57,627 nt of DNA from JAQIBY01 sp046546095 (GCA_046546095.1 JBKGYK010000004.1:1-57627); one strand, 5' to 3'; positions 37,222-46,571 are shown, counted from the first letter of the stretch. Translations and numbers: made by a program. The notes: a model not told the origin generated them from the letters alone.

Positions 37222-37943
37222 GATCCGGGTTTTAGTAATTCACGTTTGTACATTTGTATTGTGTTTTCAAGTCCAAGATACAGTGCATCTGATATCAGGG
37301 CGTGTCCTATAGAAACCTCATCAAGCCCCGGAATGTTCACTGCAAAATATGCCAGGTTGTCAAGAGAAAGATCGTGACCTGCATTGATACCAAGCCCCAG
37401 TTGCTGTGCTTTTTCCGCGGCTGCAATGAAAGGCCCGATGGCAGCTTCTTTGTTTTTATGAAAGCTTGTGGCGTAAGGCTCAGTATATAGCTCTATCCTG
37501 TCCGTGCCGGTTTCTGCTGCATGAGCAATGTTTTCCGGATTGGTATCGACAAAAACTGAAGTTCTGCAACCTGATTCTTTTAACCTGATGATAATTTTCT
37601 GCAAAAATTTCTGATTTGTTTTGGTATCCCAGCCGGCATTTGACGTCAGAGCTCCCGGCGGATCAGGCACAAGGGTCACCTGATGTGGCCTGATTTCATC
37701 AATCAAAGCCAGAAACTGCTCATTGGGATAACCTTCAATGTTGAATTCTGTCTTTATGGCAGGTTTGATTTCCCGTACATCGCTGTAACGAATGTGTCTT
37801 TCATCTGGTCGGGGATGGACAGTGATGCCGTCAGCACCAAATCTTTCACACATGACAGCTGCTTTACCTACATCGGGAATATTGCCCCCCCGCGCATTGC
37901 GTATTGTGGCAACTTTATTTATGTTTACACTCAATCTTGTCAT
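37218..37943 (-). CDS. pdxJ: pyridoxine 5'-phosphate synthase
   Basis: 241 residues, TIM-barrel. Motifs: RLSVNINKVATIRNARGG, the active-site ADGITVHPRPDERHI, FNIEGYPN, LVPDPPGALTS and the C-terminal GLGINAGHDLSLDNL and EVSIGHALISDA. It condenses 3-amino-1-hydroxyacetone phosphate with 1-deoxyxylulose 5-phosphate to pyridoxine phosphate in vitamin B6 synthesis. It is first in its operon and divergent from the CBS-domain gene. Confidence 0.96.
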   Translation of the reverse strand: MTRLSVNINKVATIRNARGGNIPDVGKAAVMCERFGADGITVHPRPDERHIRYSDVREIKPAIKTEFNIEGYPNEQFLALIDEIRPHQVTLVPDPPGALTSNAGWDTKTNQKFLQKIIIRLKESGCRTSVFVDTNPENIAHAAETGTDRIELYTEPYATSFHKNKEAAIGPFIAAAEKAQQLGLGINAGHDLSLDNLAYFAVNIPGLDEVSIGHALISDALYLGLENTIQMYKRELLKPGS

Positions 37944-37959
37944 CTGTTTCTTTTTCTTA

Positions 37960-37967
37960 CAAATATA
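37960..37967 (-). promoter_or_regulatory. -7 element TATATTTG of the pdxJ operon
   Basis: Perfect TAnnTTTG on the minus strand, 16 bases before the pdxJ ATG, in the 83-base divergent gap. The TTG at the usual distance is lacking. Confidence 0.6.
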
Positions 37968-38026
37968 TGTTATCTTTATCAGGAACGGAATTTGCAGGTA
38001 ATAAAAAAAACAAAGGATAATACGCT

Positions 38027-38695
38027 ATGTATGCTAAAAATCTGATTTCTGAAATTGTTCCGGCTTTGAAAACCTCTGATACCGGTGATAAAGCTTTGTC
38101 ATGGATGGAGTTTTTTAAAGTTTCCCATTTACCAATCGTCAACAATGAGGATTTTCTTGGTATGATCTCAGAGTCTGATATTTATAATCTCAACTGTGGT
38201 AAAGAAGCCATTGGGAATCATAAGCTGTCGCTAATAAGACCTTTTGTGCTGGAAGACCAGCATTTGTGGGAAGTTGCAGAAATTGTAGCAGAAATGAAAC
38301 TTACTCTTATCCCGGTGCTTGCAACAGATTCAAAAAAATTTCTGGGTTCTGTTATCCTGCCTGATCTGGTGCATCACCTTGCCAAAATAACCGGAGCCGG
38401 TCACACAGGCAGTATCATTGTGCTGGAAATGGGGCAAAAAGATTATTCTTTGAATGAGATTTCCCGGATCGTGGAAGAAGAAAACACCAAAATCCTCAGC
38501 CTTTATGTGTCCGGTGCCAATGACAGCATGAAAATTTTTGTCACCATCAAGCTGGATACAAGCGAAATATTACCAATTATCCGGAGTTTTGATCGCTATG
38601 ATTATGTTATCAGGGCTTCATTTTTGATGGATGATGACATCAACAAGCATTATCGTGACAGATATGAATCCTTCCTGTCTTATCTGAATGTCTGA
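38027..38695 (+). CDS. CBS-domain protein with C-terminal ACT-like region
   Basis: 222 residues, cytoplasmic. Two CBS motifs span about 1-125 (WMEFFKVSHLPIVNNEDFLGMISESDI and LTLIPVLATDSKKFLGSVILPDLVHHL). The remainder from GHTGSIIVLEM resembles an ACT-like regulatory fold (ILSLYVSGANDSMKIFVTIKL). CBS pairs usually bind adenosyl nucleotides or NAD; the gene stands two genes before NAD kinase in a tightly overlapped unit, which would fit nucleotide sensing. This link is inference. Its stop codon overlaps the next start by one base. Confidence 0.78.
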   Translation: MYAKNLISEIVPALKTSDTGDKALSWMEFFKVSHLPIVNNEDFLGMISESDIYNLNCGKEAIGNHKLSLIRPFVLEDQHLWEVAEIVAEMKLTLIPVLATDSKKFLGSVILPDLVHHLAKITGAGHTGSIIVLEMGQKDYSLNEISRIVEEENTKILSLYVSGANDSMKIFVTIKLDTSEILPIIRSFDRYDYVIRASFLMDDDINKHYRDRYESFLSYLNV

Positions 38696-40086
38696 TGTAT
38701 CGGGTAATCTGCAAATTATTGACTTTTCTTGTGTTGTGTTTGCCTGCCCCTGCGCAGGTCATCTCGCATATTGATATTGATGGAAACAGACATACCCATG
38801 ATGAAGTAATCCTCCGGGAATTATGTTTTTCCATAGGCGATACTGTTCCGCCAGACAATCTTGATCAGTATTTCTCTTGTTCGGAAGATAATCTGTTGAA
38901 TACATCACTTTTTGTCCGGGTAAATATCACAGAACATATCGTCAGCGACAGCATTCAGGTAAGGATTGAGCTGAAAGAAAGATGGTATTACTGGGTATAT
39001 CCCATACTGGAGCATGCTGACCGAAACCTGAGCGCCTTTTTGAACAATGCAGACTGGAAAAAAGTGAACTACGGACTGAGCTTTGAAAAACACAACCTTT
39101 TTGGCAGAAACCAGTTTCTAAAACTAAAACTCCGGTATGGCTATCGTGAACAGCTTGGCCTCTTGTATGAAAATCCGGCAGTGGACAAACAGGGGAAACA
39201 CGGAGTTCAGCTTTTTGCTGACCGTTTCAGACAACGTCAGGTGGCTGTGGGAAATCAAAACGACAGGCAGATATATTTTTACCAGCCTGATGAAGTTGCA
39301 ATACACGAAAACCGTGCCGGCCTGGTGTATACATCACGCCCGGAGCTCAGAAAACGGGTGCGGATGATTGGGAGTTTTCATCATTTCAGTCTTTCAGATA
39401 CTTTGTTTGCAAGACAAGCGGATTATCTTACTCATGCAGAACAAAACGCTTCCTACCTGAGCATTCGCATGCAGTTTGAGTCTGATAGGCGGGATAAAAA
39501 GTATTTTCCTGCCAACGGATATTATCTTTTTTTTCAATTGAGAAAAGATGGAATTGGTTTATTGGAAAATTCTCCTGATTTTTTGCGATTTGATACAGAG
39601 CTTGCATTCTATCATCAGTTCAATGAAAAATGGTATTATGCTGCAGAATACTTCCTGAAATATCACATCATGAATCAGGAAAATATTCCCTATTATTTGT
39701 CTGAAATGAGTGGATATGAGCATTATCCCCGAGGGTATGAACTTTTTCCTGTTCATGCAGGTTCCGGTTCGGGTTTGAATCAGACAATCAAATACCGTTT
39801 ACTGGCCCGGGAGATGTACAAGATCAACAACATGCCGGTTTATGAATTTGATGAGATATATTACGAGCTTTTCTTGTATTCATTCGTTGATATGGCAGGT
39901 AGCAGAAAGTTTAAAAGTTATGGGTATGACAATGAGCTGGAAGGGGCTTTTTTGATGAGCAGCGGCCTTGGTCTGGAGTGTCAGACTTTTTATGACCGGA
40001 GTTTTGGCATGCATCTGGCATTTACAAATCTTAAAGCTTTTGGTATATTTGCATGGTTTCATTCTCCATTGTATAAAATTTATTGA
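38695..40086 (+). CDS. Omp85-like outer membrane protein with one POTRA-like domain
   Basis: 463 residues. A signal peptide ends at APAQ. Residues 20-95 read as a POTRA fold (VISHIDIDGNRHTHDEVILREL ... VRVNITEHIVSDSIQVRIELKE), followed by a beta-barrel of alternating aromatic and polar strands. Barrel landmarks are FEKHNLFGRNQFLKL, which resembles the first strands of BamA/TamA, and MQFESDRRDKKYFPANGYYLFF, which matches the D-x-R-x(3)-F-P-x-x-G motif of the Omp85 family. It is much smaller than BamA (826 residues) encoded later in this block. A role in inserting a special cargo is a guess. It is joined by one-base overlaps to the CBS gene and to nadK. Confidence 0.72.
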   Translation: MYRVICKLLTFLVLCLPAPAQVISHIDIDGNRHTHDEVILRELCFSIGDTVPPDNLDQYFSCSEDNLLNTSLFVRVNITEHIVSDSIQVRIELKERWYYWVYPILEHADRNLSAFLNNADWKKVNYGLSFEKHNLFGRNQFLKLKLRYGYREQLGLLYENPAVDKQGKHGVQLFADRFRQRQVAVGNQNDRQIYFYQPDEVAIHENRAGLVYTSRPELRKRVRMIGSFHHFSLSDTLFARQADYLTHAEQNASYLSIRMQFESDRRDKKYFPANGYYLFFQLRKDGIGLLENSPDFLRFDTELAFYHQFNEKWYYAAEYFLKYHIMNQENIPYYLSEMSGYEHYPRGYELFPVHAGSGSGLNQTIKYRLLAREMYKINNMPVYEFDEIYYELFLYSFVDMAGSRKFKSYGYDNELEGAFLMSSGLGLECQTFYDRSFGMHLAFTNLKAFGIFAWFHSPLYKIY

Positions 40087-40982
40087 TGATGAAAATTGCT
40101 ATATACGGAAGACGATTTAATAAAGGGTTCAACGGAAGTATAATTCAGATGTTTGAGACACTGAGAAAACACAATATCAAATACTGGATATATAAGCCGT
40201 TCGCCAATTTTATTAAAGAAAAAGTTGCCTATGAGCCGGCTTGTGAAGGCTTGTTTAGCCACCCCATTGATGGCTGGGACGATTTTGATATGATTTTCTC
40301 CATTGGTGGCGACGGAACATTCCTGGAGACGGTAACACTTGTTAAGGACTCCGGAATTCCCGTGCTGGGTATCAATAGCGGACGGCTGGGCTTTCTTGCC
40401 AATGTTTCCAAAGAAATCATCCCTCAGGCACTGGAACAGGTGATAAATCATGAATATACTCTTGAAAAACGCTCACTTCTAAAGATTGAAACAGAATTGG
40501 ATGATTTTGGTGACAACAATTATGCCCTCAATGAAGTGGCACTGCAAAAACATGTAAGCCCGTCCATGATCAAAGTGCATGCATTTTATAACGACCAGCT
40601 TATCAACACCTACTGGTCAGACGGCCTGATTGTGAGTACTCCCACCGGAAGCTCTGCTTATTCTCTGAGCTGTGGCGGTCCGATTGTGCACCCCAATAGC
40701 AAAAATTTTGTCATTACACCCATCGCCCCGCATAATCTCACCGTTCGGCCATTGGTGATCTCAGATGAGGGAATACTCAGATTGAAACTGGAGGGAATGC
40801 AGAAAACTGCCAAATTAAGCCTTGATTACAGAGCAGTCCACAGAGCCTTCTACGAAGAAATTATTATTAAAAAGGCTGATTTTTTTGTAAATTTTGTCAA
40901 TTTGGTTAATAATAACTATTTTAGCACTTTACAGAAAAAACTGATGTGGGGTGTCGATGTGAGAAATTATGGCAATCAGTGA
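40086..40982 (+). CDS. nadK: NAD kinase
   Basis: 298 residues. It has the GGDGTFLE catalytic motif (GGDG at 74-77), GINSGRLGFLANV, the NE motif in NYALNEVAL, and STPTGSSAYSLSCGGPIVHP. It phosphorylates NAD to NADP with ATP. The ATG overlaps the TGA of the preceding gene (TGATG), so I prefer it to the TTG one codon upstream. Confidence 0.95.
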   Translation: MMKIAIYGRRFNKGFNGSIIQMFETLRKHNIKYWIYKPFANFIKEKVAYEPACEGLFSHPIDGWDDFDMIFSIGGDGTFLETVTLVKDSGIPVLGINSGRLGFLANVSKEIIPQALEQVINHEYTLEKRSLLKIETELDDFGDNNYALNEVALQKHVSPSMIKVHAFYNDQLINTYWSDGLIVSTPTGSSAYSLSCGGPIVHPNSKNFVITPIAPHNLTVRPLVISDEGILRLKLEGMQKTAKLSLDYRAVHRAFYEEIIIKKADFFVNFVNLVNNNYFSTLQKKLMWGVDVRNYGNQ

Positions 40983-41027
40983 ACAGTTTTTCTGTCTTGT
41001 GTGTTATAATGCTTTAGTTCGGATATT

Positions 41028-41918
41028 ATGAAACGACTTTTCCTTTTAACAATTGTGCTGACAATGCTTGTCGGATCGGCAAGTGCTCAGTTTGGTTCTC
41101 AGTGGAGAAAATTGCGTGAAGAAGTGATCTTCGGCGTGGGAACAACAAATTTTATGGGTGAATTGGGTGGTGCCGATCAGGTCGGAACCCATTATGCCAG
41201 AGATTTTGAATTTTCTTTTACACGCCCGGTGTTTTCTGCAGGATACCGGTACAAATTGAACAAGTCATTTTCCACAAAAGGACTGCTTTCATTTGGAATG
41301 CTGTATGGTGATGACGCAACCACCGCAGAAATTCACCGAAACAGCAGAAATCTTTCATTTCGATCACCCATACTGGAATTGGGAGGATATATTGAATACC
41401 ACATCATCAAAGAAAAATTTGGGCACAGGTACGACCTGAGAAGAAACCGGGGAAAATCCAATACACCCAGTTTATACATTTTTACCGGAGTGAATGGCAT
41501 TTGGTTCAATCCAAAAGCTCAATACCAGGACGAATGGGTAGCACTACAACCCCTCGGGACTGAAGGACAGGGACGGGTGGATACCCGTGAACCATACAGC
41601 CGGATTTCAATGTCTTTTCCTGTTGGTTTTGGTATGAATTTCCTCATGGACAGAAACCTGGGCGTTGGTTTTGAATGGGGTGTGAGATATGCCATTACAG
41701 ATTATATGGATGATGTTAGTACAACCTATGTCGATCCCGAACTCTTTGGAGATGATGAGGTCGCAAGAGCACTGGCTGACAGATCAAAGAACGACTGGCC
41801 GGGTTCGACACCCTATAGCCAGAGAGGAAACTCAAATTACAATGATGCATACATGTTTCTTACAATTAATGTAACCTACAAACTCCGTCCCAGTGGACCG
41901 GGTATGCCAAAATTCTAA
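41028..41918 (+). CDS. DUF6089-type outer membrane beta-barrel protein
   Basis: 296 residues with a cleavable signal peptide (ending GSASAQ). Barrel strands of alternating hydrophobic residues end in YMFLTINVTYKLRP. The opening EEVIFGVGTTNFMGELGG is typical of this Bacteroidota family found upstream of uppS and bamA. The function is unknown; the place suggests a part in the outer-membrane assembly block. It is a paralogue of the following gene. Confidence 0.75.
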   Translation: MKRLFLLTIVLTMLVGSASAQFGSQWRKLREEVIFGVGTTNFMGELGGADQVGTHYARDFEFSFTRPVFSAGYRYKLNKSFSTKGLLSFGMLYGDDATTAEIHRNSRNLSFRSPILELGGYIEYHIIKEKFGHRYDLRRNRGKSNTPSLYIFTGVNGIWFNPKAQYQDEWVALQPLGTEGQGRVDTREPYSRISMSFPVGFGMNFLMDRNLGVGFEWGVRYAITDYMDDVSTTYVDPELFGDDEVARALADRSKNDWPGSTPYSQRGNSNYNDAYMFLTINVTYKLRPSGPGMPKF

Positions 41919-41955
41919 AATTTTATGTGAAAATACATACTATTCTCATATGCAC

Positions 41956-41963
41956 TACGTTTG
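41956..41963 (+). promoter_or_regulatory. possible -7 element TACGTTTG
   Basis: TAnnTTTG match 34 bases before the second barrel gene, without a correctly spaced TTG. Confidence 0.35.
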
Positions 41964-41997
41964 CATTACGGCTTAGGTTTACACCGATTGTAAATTT

Positions 41998-42741
41998 ATG
42001 AAAAGAAAAAATTTGAAAAAAACTCCATATTTGTTATTGTCCCGGATTATACCGGGGCTATTTGTTTTGATTATTTCTGCTGGCACAGGCAGTGCGCAAA
42101 AAGCAGGAGAAATCGGTCTACACCTTGGACAAACTTATTATATGGGTGATTTAAACTGGGCACAGCATTTTTATAAAACCAGAGCAAATTACGGTGTCTT
42201 TTATAAACAACATTTTGATTCACGGATAATCCTTAAAATCGGTGGAATGTATACCCACCTGCAGGCTGATGACCTCGACTCAGAGTTTGAGTATCAAAAC
42301 CTCAGAAATTATGCCTTCGAAACCGGATTGTGGGAAGCCGCAGCACAGATAGAGTTTCATTTCCTTGTATATGAAGTCGGTGAAACCAAAAAGAAAAACT
42401 ATACTCCGTATGTTGATCTTGGTCTTGGTGTATCATATACACCTGATGCCCAGGAAGATTTTGCGATGAATATACCCATGGGTGTAGGCTTCAAACTTAA
42501 CCTTACCAATCGAATTGTTCTGGGTGCCGAATGGGCATTTAGAAAATCTTATTCAGATATGCTGGATAATGTTACCGGAGAAGATTTGGATATTTATGAA
42601 GAATCCCGTATTCCGGCAAGCTCTGAAAACAGACGAAAACAAACAGGTTTCATGACAAATGATGATTGGTATTCTTATGCGGCAGTTACATTATCATATG
42701 CATTTACAATAAATGATTTTAAATGTCATGCATATTATTAA
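41998..42741 (+). CDS. DUF6089-type outer membrane beta-barrel protein, second copy
   Basis: 247 residues. An unusually long basic N-terminus (KRKNLKKTPYLLLS) precedes the signal helix, which ends GTGSAQ. The mature start GEIGLHLGQTYYMGDLNWA parallels the VGTTNFMGELGG strand of the preceding paralogue, and the last strand is YAAVTLSYAFTI. Predicted as an outer-membrane barrel; function unknown. uppS starts 12 bases downstream. Confidence 0.75.
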   Translation: MKRKNLKKTPYLLLSRIIPGLFVLIISAGTGSAQKAGEIGLHLGQTYYMGDLNWAQHFYKTRANYGVFYKQHFDSRIILKIGGMYTHLQADDLDSEFEYQNLRNYAFETGLWEAAAQIEFHFLVYEVGETKKKNYTPYVDLGLGVSYTPDAQEDFAMNIPMGVGFKLNLTNRIVLGAEWAFRKSYSDMLDNVTGEDLDIYEESRIPASSENRRKQTGFMTNDDWYSYAAVTLSYAFTINDFKCHAYY

Positions 42742-42746
42742 TTTTG
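42739..42746 (+). promoter_or_regulatory. -7 element TAATTTTG in front of uppS
   Basis: Perfect TAnnTTTG overlapping the stop of the upstream gene and seven bases before the uppS ATG; the region at -33 reads TTT rather than TTG. If active, the leader is only a few bases long. Confidence 0.45.
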
Positions 42747-42753
42747 TACGCCA

Positions 42754-43494
42754 ATGTCAGAACTGAAAGAAAAAATAAATAAAGACAGGCTGCCAAAGCA
42801 TATTGCCATAATTATGGACGGCAATGGCCGATGGGCAAAACAGCGTGGTCGTATGAGATTGCACGGGCATAAGGCCGGAGCAGGTGCTGTGAGGGAGGTA
42901 ACTGAGGCTTGTGCTGAACTGGGTGTGGAGCATCTTACTCTTTATGCTTTTTCAAGTGAAAACTGGAACCGGCCGGAACAGGAAGTTTCCGGTTTGATGA
43001 ATTTACTTGTTGATAAACTTGAAAAAGAGCTCAATACTCTGACAAAAAACAGTATCAGGTTGCGAACCATTGGAGATGTCAGTCAATTGCCTGGAAAAGT
43101 GCAGAGCAAACTACAGGATGTTGTCGAAAAAAGCAAAGACGGACAGCGCATGTGTCTCAACCTTGCACTCTCTTATTCCGGAAGATGGGATATTGTTCAG
43201 GCAAGCAGAAAAATTGCAGAGGATGTCAGGCAAGGAGAGTTGAGCGTAGAGGAAATCAATGATGAGAAATTCTCGCAATACCTGGATACCAGAGATATCC
43301 CGGACCCGGATTTTATGATTCGTACCAGCGGTGAACAGAGAATTAGTAATTACCTGTTGTTCCAGTTGGCTTATGCAGAATTGTATTTTACAGATATACT
43401 TTGGCCCGATTTTGATAAAAAAGCCCTTTACGAGGCAATCCTTGATTACCAGGGAAGAGAAAGACGATTTGGAAAAACTAGTGAACAATTGTAA
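42754..43494 (+). CDS. uppS: isoprenyl transferase (undecaprenyl diphosphate synthase)
   Basis: 246 residues. Cis-prenyltransferase motifs: HIAIIMDGNGRWAKQRG with catalytic Asp22, GHKAGAGAVREV, YAFSSENWNRP, and the C-terminal DPDFMIRTSGEQRISNYLLF. It extends farnesyl diphosphate with isopentenyl units to the C55 carrier for peptidoglycan and surface glycans. It stands directly in front of bamA, as in most bacteria of this phylum. Confidence 0.96.
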   Translation: MSELKEKINKDRLPKHIAIIMDGNGRWAKQRGRMRLHGHKAGAGAVREVTEACAELGVEHLTLYAFSSENWNRPEQEVSGLMNLLVDKLEKELNTLTKNSIRLRTIGDVSQLPGKVQSKLQDVVEKSKDGQRMCLNLALSYSGRWDIVQASRKIAEDVRQGELSVEEINDEKFSQYLDTRDIPDPDFMIRTSGEQRISNYLLFQLAYAELYFTDILWPDFDKKALYEAILDYQGRERRFGKTSEQL

Positions 43495-43505
43495 GCGTGG
43501 ACGGA

Positions 43506-45986
43506 ATGAAGAAATTCTTTTTTAGCATAGTAGTACTTGTATCAATAACTTCAGCCAGTTTGGCGCAGGTATCTTTGACAGACGAATTAACAAAAATTAA
43601 TTACGACAACCCAAAAGAATATGTGATTGGGGGAGTTGAAGTCACTGGAATTAATCACCTTGACCACTCCGTGATCATACACCTTTCCGGTTTGCAGGTA
43701 GGTGATACCATTAGTGTACCGGGCGAAGAGATCACTTCTGCAGTAGAAAATCTCTGGGAACAGGGACTGTTTTCTGATGTGGAAATTGTTGCCGACAGAA
43801 TTGTTAATCAGCAGGTCTTTCTAAATCTTAAACTGGAGGAACGACCCCGCTTGTCAAAATTTACCTTCAACGGTGTAAAAAAACGCGAAGCCGACGATCT
43901 GCGTGAAAACCTGAAACTGACAAAGGGATCTCAGGTAACTGAAAACCTTCTCATGAATATCAATGCAGGTGTGAAGCGATATTTTGTTGATAAGGGCTTC
44001 CTGAATGTGTCTGTTGATGTACAACAGGAGAAGGATACTACCATGACAAACAATGTTATCCTTACCATCAACGTCAACAAGGGAGAAAGGATAAAAATTG
44101 ACAATCTTATCCTCCAGGGCAATGAGCATTTGTCAGATTTCAAAATTAAACGGGCAATGAAAGAAACAAAGGAAAAAGCCTGGTACAATGTTTTTAAATC
44201 TTCTAAATTTATCAGCAAAGATTTTAGGGACGATAAAAAAGCAGTGATTAAAAAATACAATGAAGAAGGATTCCGTGATGCCCGTATTATCAAAGATTCA
44301 ATTTGGAAAAATGACGATAACAGCATTAACCTGAAGCTTGTTATTGATGAAGGAAATAAATACTATTTCAGAGAGATTGACTGGATAGGAAACACAAAAT
44401 ATAACAACGAACAGCTCACCCGTGCTCTTGCCATTGAGCGTGGGGATGTGTATAACCAACAACTACTTGACGAACGACTCATGGGCGAGAATTCCGTTTT
44501 TTCACTATATCAGGACAATGGCTATCTGTTTTCCAATATTACACCTGTTGAGGTCAATGTGGAAGGTGATTCCATCGACCTTGAAATGCAGATATATGAA
44601 GGGAAACAGGCCAAAATTAACGAAGTGACAATCAATGGAAATACACGAACCAATGATCACGTGGTCCTTCGGGAGATCAGAACCCGCCCGGGTGATCTCT
44701 ATAAACGCTCAGATATTCAACGTACCATCAGAGAGCTTGCTCAGCTTGGGTATTTTGATCCGGAAAAACTGAATGTGGATTTTGAGCCGGATCCGGAAAA
44801 AGGCGAGGTTGACCTTGAATATATTGTTGAAGAAAAACCTTCCGATCAGATAGAGTTGAGCGGTGGTTATGGTGCCGGCATGATTGTGGGAACACTTGGG
44901 CTCACCTTTAATAACTTCTCATTACAAAATGTTTTTAATCCCTCGGCTTACAGACCATTGCCCGCCGGTGACGGACAGAGACTCAGCCTGAGAGCACAGG
45001 CCAGTGGCCCATATTATCAGAATTACAGCTTTTCTTTTGTTGAACCATGGCTTGGAGGACGTAAACCCAATTCACTATCGGTTTCTGTCTATAATTCACG
45101 ACAGACATACGGCTCCGATAGTACCGCTCAAAAGTTTATTGTCACGGGTGCCTCTGCAGGCCTCGGCCAGCGTCTCGAGTGGCCTGATGACTTTTTTACG
45201 CTTTATACAGCACTCGGATACAAACATTACAATATTTATCAGTGGTCTGGCTTTATTTATGATGACGGTACGTCTAACAACATCAACTTTACTGCCGATC
45301 TCGGGCGCTCCAGCAGCGGACCCAACCCCATTTTCCCAACACGGGGCAGCGACATGAATCTTTCTGTGGAACTGACTCCACCATTTTCATTGCTGGGTGA
45401 TAAAGACTATTCGGGAATGTCACCGCAGGAAAAATATAACTGGATTGAATATCATAAATGGAAATTCAAAGGTGATTGGTTTACTACCCTGCTTGGTTCT
45501 AAAGAAGGTGGAAGCAGAGCACTTGTGCTGCACTCCAAATTCGAATTTGGATTCCTGGCATTTTACAACAGTGATGTGGGACCATCACCATTTGAAGGTT
45601 TCCAGCTTGGTGGCGATGGATTGTACGGATATAACCTGTACGGACGGGAAACTGTGGGATTGAGAGGTTATACCAACAATTCACTCACACCCTCTGACGG
45701 TGGAAATCTTTACAATAAGTTTAGCCTGGAGTTACGATATCCACTTTCTCTGAATCCAACGGCTACTTTTTACGGCCTTGCCTTTATTGAAGGCGGAAAT
45801 GCCTGGTATGATTTCAACAATTATAATCCCTTTGACTTAAAACGCTCAGCCGGCTTTGGTATCAGAGTTTATATGCCTATGATTGGCATGCTGGGTGTCG
45901 ACTGGGGATATGGATTCGATGAAATTCATGGAAAAACCGGGGTGAACGGATCTCAATTCCATTTTGTTATTGGTCAGCAATTCTAA
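43506..45986 (+). CDS. bamA: outer membrane protein assembly factor BamA
   Basis: 826 residues. A signal peptide ends at SASLAQ. About five POTRA domains follow to residue 430 (for example GVEVTGINHLDHSVIIHLSG, KRGERIKIDNLIL-like segments and INEVTINGNTRTNDHVVLRE). The 16-strand barrel includes PIFPTRGSDMNL, the family F-P-x-x-G motif, and ends in SQFHFVIGQQF with a terminal phenylalanine. It folds and inserts outer-membrane proteins. I prefer the ATG to the GTG three codons upstream, since it begins a clean signal peptide. Skp-like chaperones follow. Confidence 0.96.
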   Translation: MKKFFFSIVVLVSITSASLAQVSLTDELTKINYDNPKEYVIGGVEVTGINHLDHSVIIHLSGLQVGDTISVPGEEITSAVENLWEQGLFSDVEIVADRIVNQQVFLNLKLEERPRLSKFTFNGVKKREADDLRENLKLTKGSQVTENLLMNINAGVKRYFVDKGFLNVSVDVQQEKDTTMTNNVILTINVNKGERIKIDNLILQGNEHLSDFKIKRAMKETKEKAWYNVFKSSKFISKDFRDDKKAVIKKYNEEGFRDARIIKDSIWKNDDNSINLKLVIDEGNKYYFREIDWIGNTKYNNEQLTRALAIERGDVYNQQLLDERLMGENSVFSLYQDNGYLFSNITPVEVNVEGDSIDLEMQIYEGKQAKINEVTINGNTRTNDHVVLREIRTRPGDLYKRSDIQRTIRELAQLGYFDPEKLNVDFEPDPEKGEVDLEYIVEEKPSDQIELSGGYGAGMIVGTLGLTFNNFSLQNVFNPSAYRPLPAGDGQRLSLRAQASGPYYQNYSFSFVEPWLGGRKPNSLSVSVYNSRQTYGSDSTAQKFIVTGASAGLGQRLEWPDDFFTLYTALGYKHYNIYQWSGFIYDDGTSNNINFTADLGRSSSGPNPIFPTRGSDMNLSVELTPPFSLLGDKDYSGMSPQEKYNWIEYHKWKFKGDWFTTLLGSKEGGSRALVLHSKFEFGFLAFYNSDVGPSPFEGFQLGGDGLYGYNLYGRETVGLRGYTNNSLTPSDGGNLYNKFSLELRYPLSLNPTATFYGLAFIEGGNAWYDFNNYNPFDLKRSAGFGIRVYMPMIGMLGVDWGYGFDEIHGKTGVNGSQFHFVIGQQF

Positions 45987-45999
45987 TTTATTAATTTTG
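45970..45999 (+). promoter_or_regulatory. Bacteroidota promoter of the first skp-like gene
   Basis: TTG 45970-45972, 19-base spacer, TAATTTTG 45992-45999. It overlaps the last codons of bamA and lies 47 bases before the ATG. Confidence 0.75.
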
Positions 46000-46046
46000 G
46001 CCTGTTATTTGCAGATAGATAGTTCTGAAACAAAAACCTTAACATT

Positions 46047-46559
46047 ATGAAAAAACTTGTAATAATATTATCAGTCATCTTTGCTTCAACAGGCTTATTT
46101 GCACAAAAATATGCTTACGTTGATACTGATTACGTCATGAACAATATCCCTACTTATGAAACTGCACAGCAACAGTTGAACGAATTGTCCGAGCAGTGGA
46201 AAGGGGAAATTGATGAAATGAAAGGTGAAATCGAAAAAATGTATGAAGACTTTAAATCAGAAAAAGTTTTCCTTACAGACGAGTTGAAAGCAAAACGAGA
46301 AGAGGAAATTATCCGGAAAGAAAAAGAAATGCGGCAATTGCAGCAAGAATATTTCGGGCGAGAAGGCTTGTTATTCGAGAAACGCAAAGAATTGCTTAAA
46401 CCGATTCAGGATGATATCTTTAATGCCGTGAAAGAAATCGCTCAGGAGGGGAATTATGCTGTTATCTTTGATACAGCCAATAGCATGAATATGCTTTATA
46501 CTGACCCAAAATATGATAAGAGCGATGATGTGCTCCGAAAATTGGGCTACAAAAATTAA
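46047..46559 (+). CDS. OmpH/Skp family periplasmic chaperone, copy 1
   Basis: 170 residues. The signal peptide ends GLFAQK. The mature start KYAYVDTDYVMNNIPTYETAQQQL is the OmpH opening. A long charged coiled coil (about 45-120) follows, and the tail packs back as GNYAVIFDTANSMNMLYTD. Skp trimers hold unfolded outer-membrane proteins in the periplasm before delivery to BamA, encoded just upstream. The terminal -IIRKEKEMRQLQQEYFG segment is a typical coil tip. Confidence 0.92.
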   Translation: MKKLVIILSVIFASTGLFAQKYAYVDTDYVMNNIPTYETAQQQLNELSEQWKGEIDEMKGEIEKMYEDFKSEKVFLTDELKAKREEEIIRKEKEMRQLQQEYFGREGLLFEKRKELLKPIQDDIFNAVKEIAQEGNYAVIFDTANSMNMLYTDPKYDKSDDVLRKLGYKN

Positions 46560-46571
46560 TTGTTAACTTTG
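46542..46571 (+). promoter_or_regulatory. Bacteroidota promoter of the second skp-like gene
   Basis: TTG 46542-46544, 19-base spacer, TAACTTTG 46564-46571. It spans the end of the first copy, so the second copy can be expressed independently. Confidence 0.75.
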
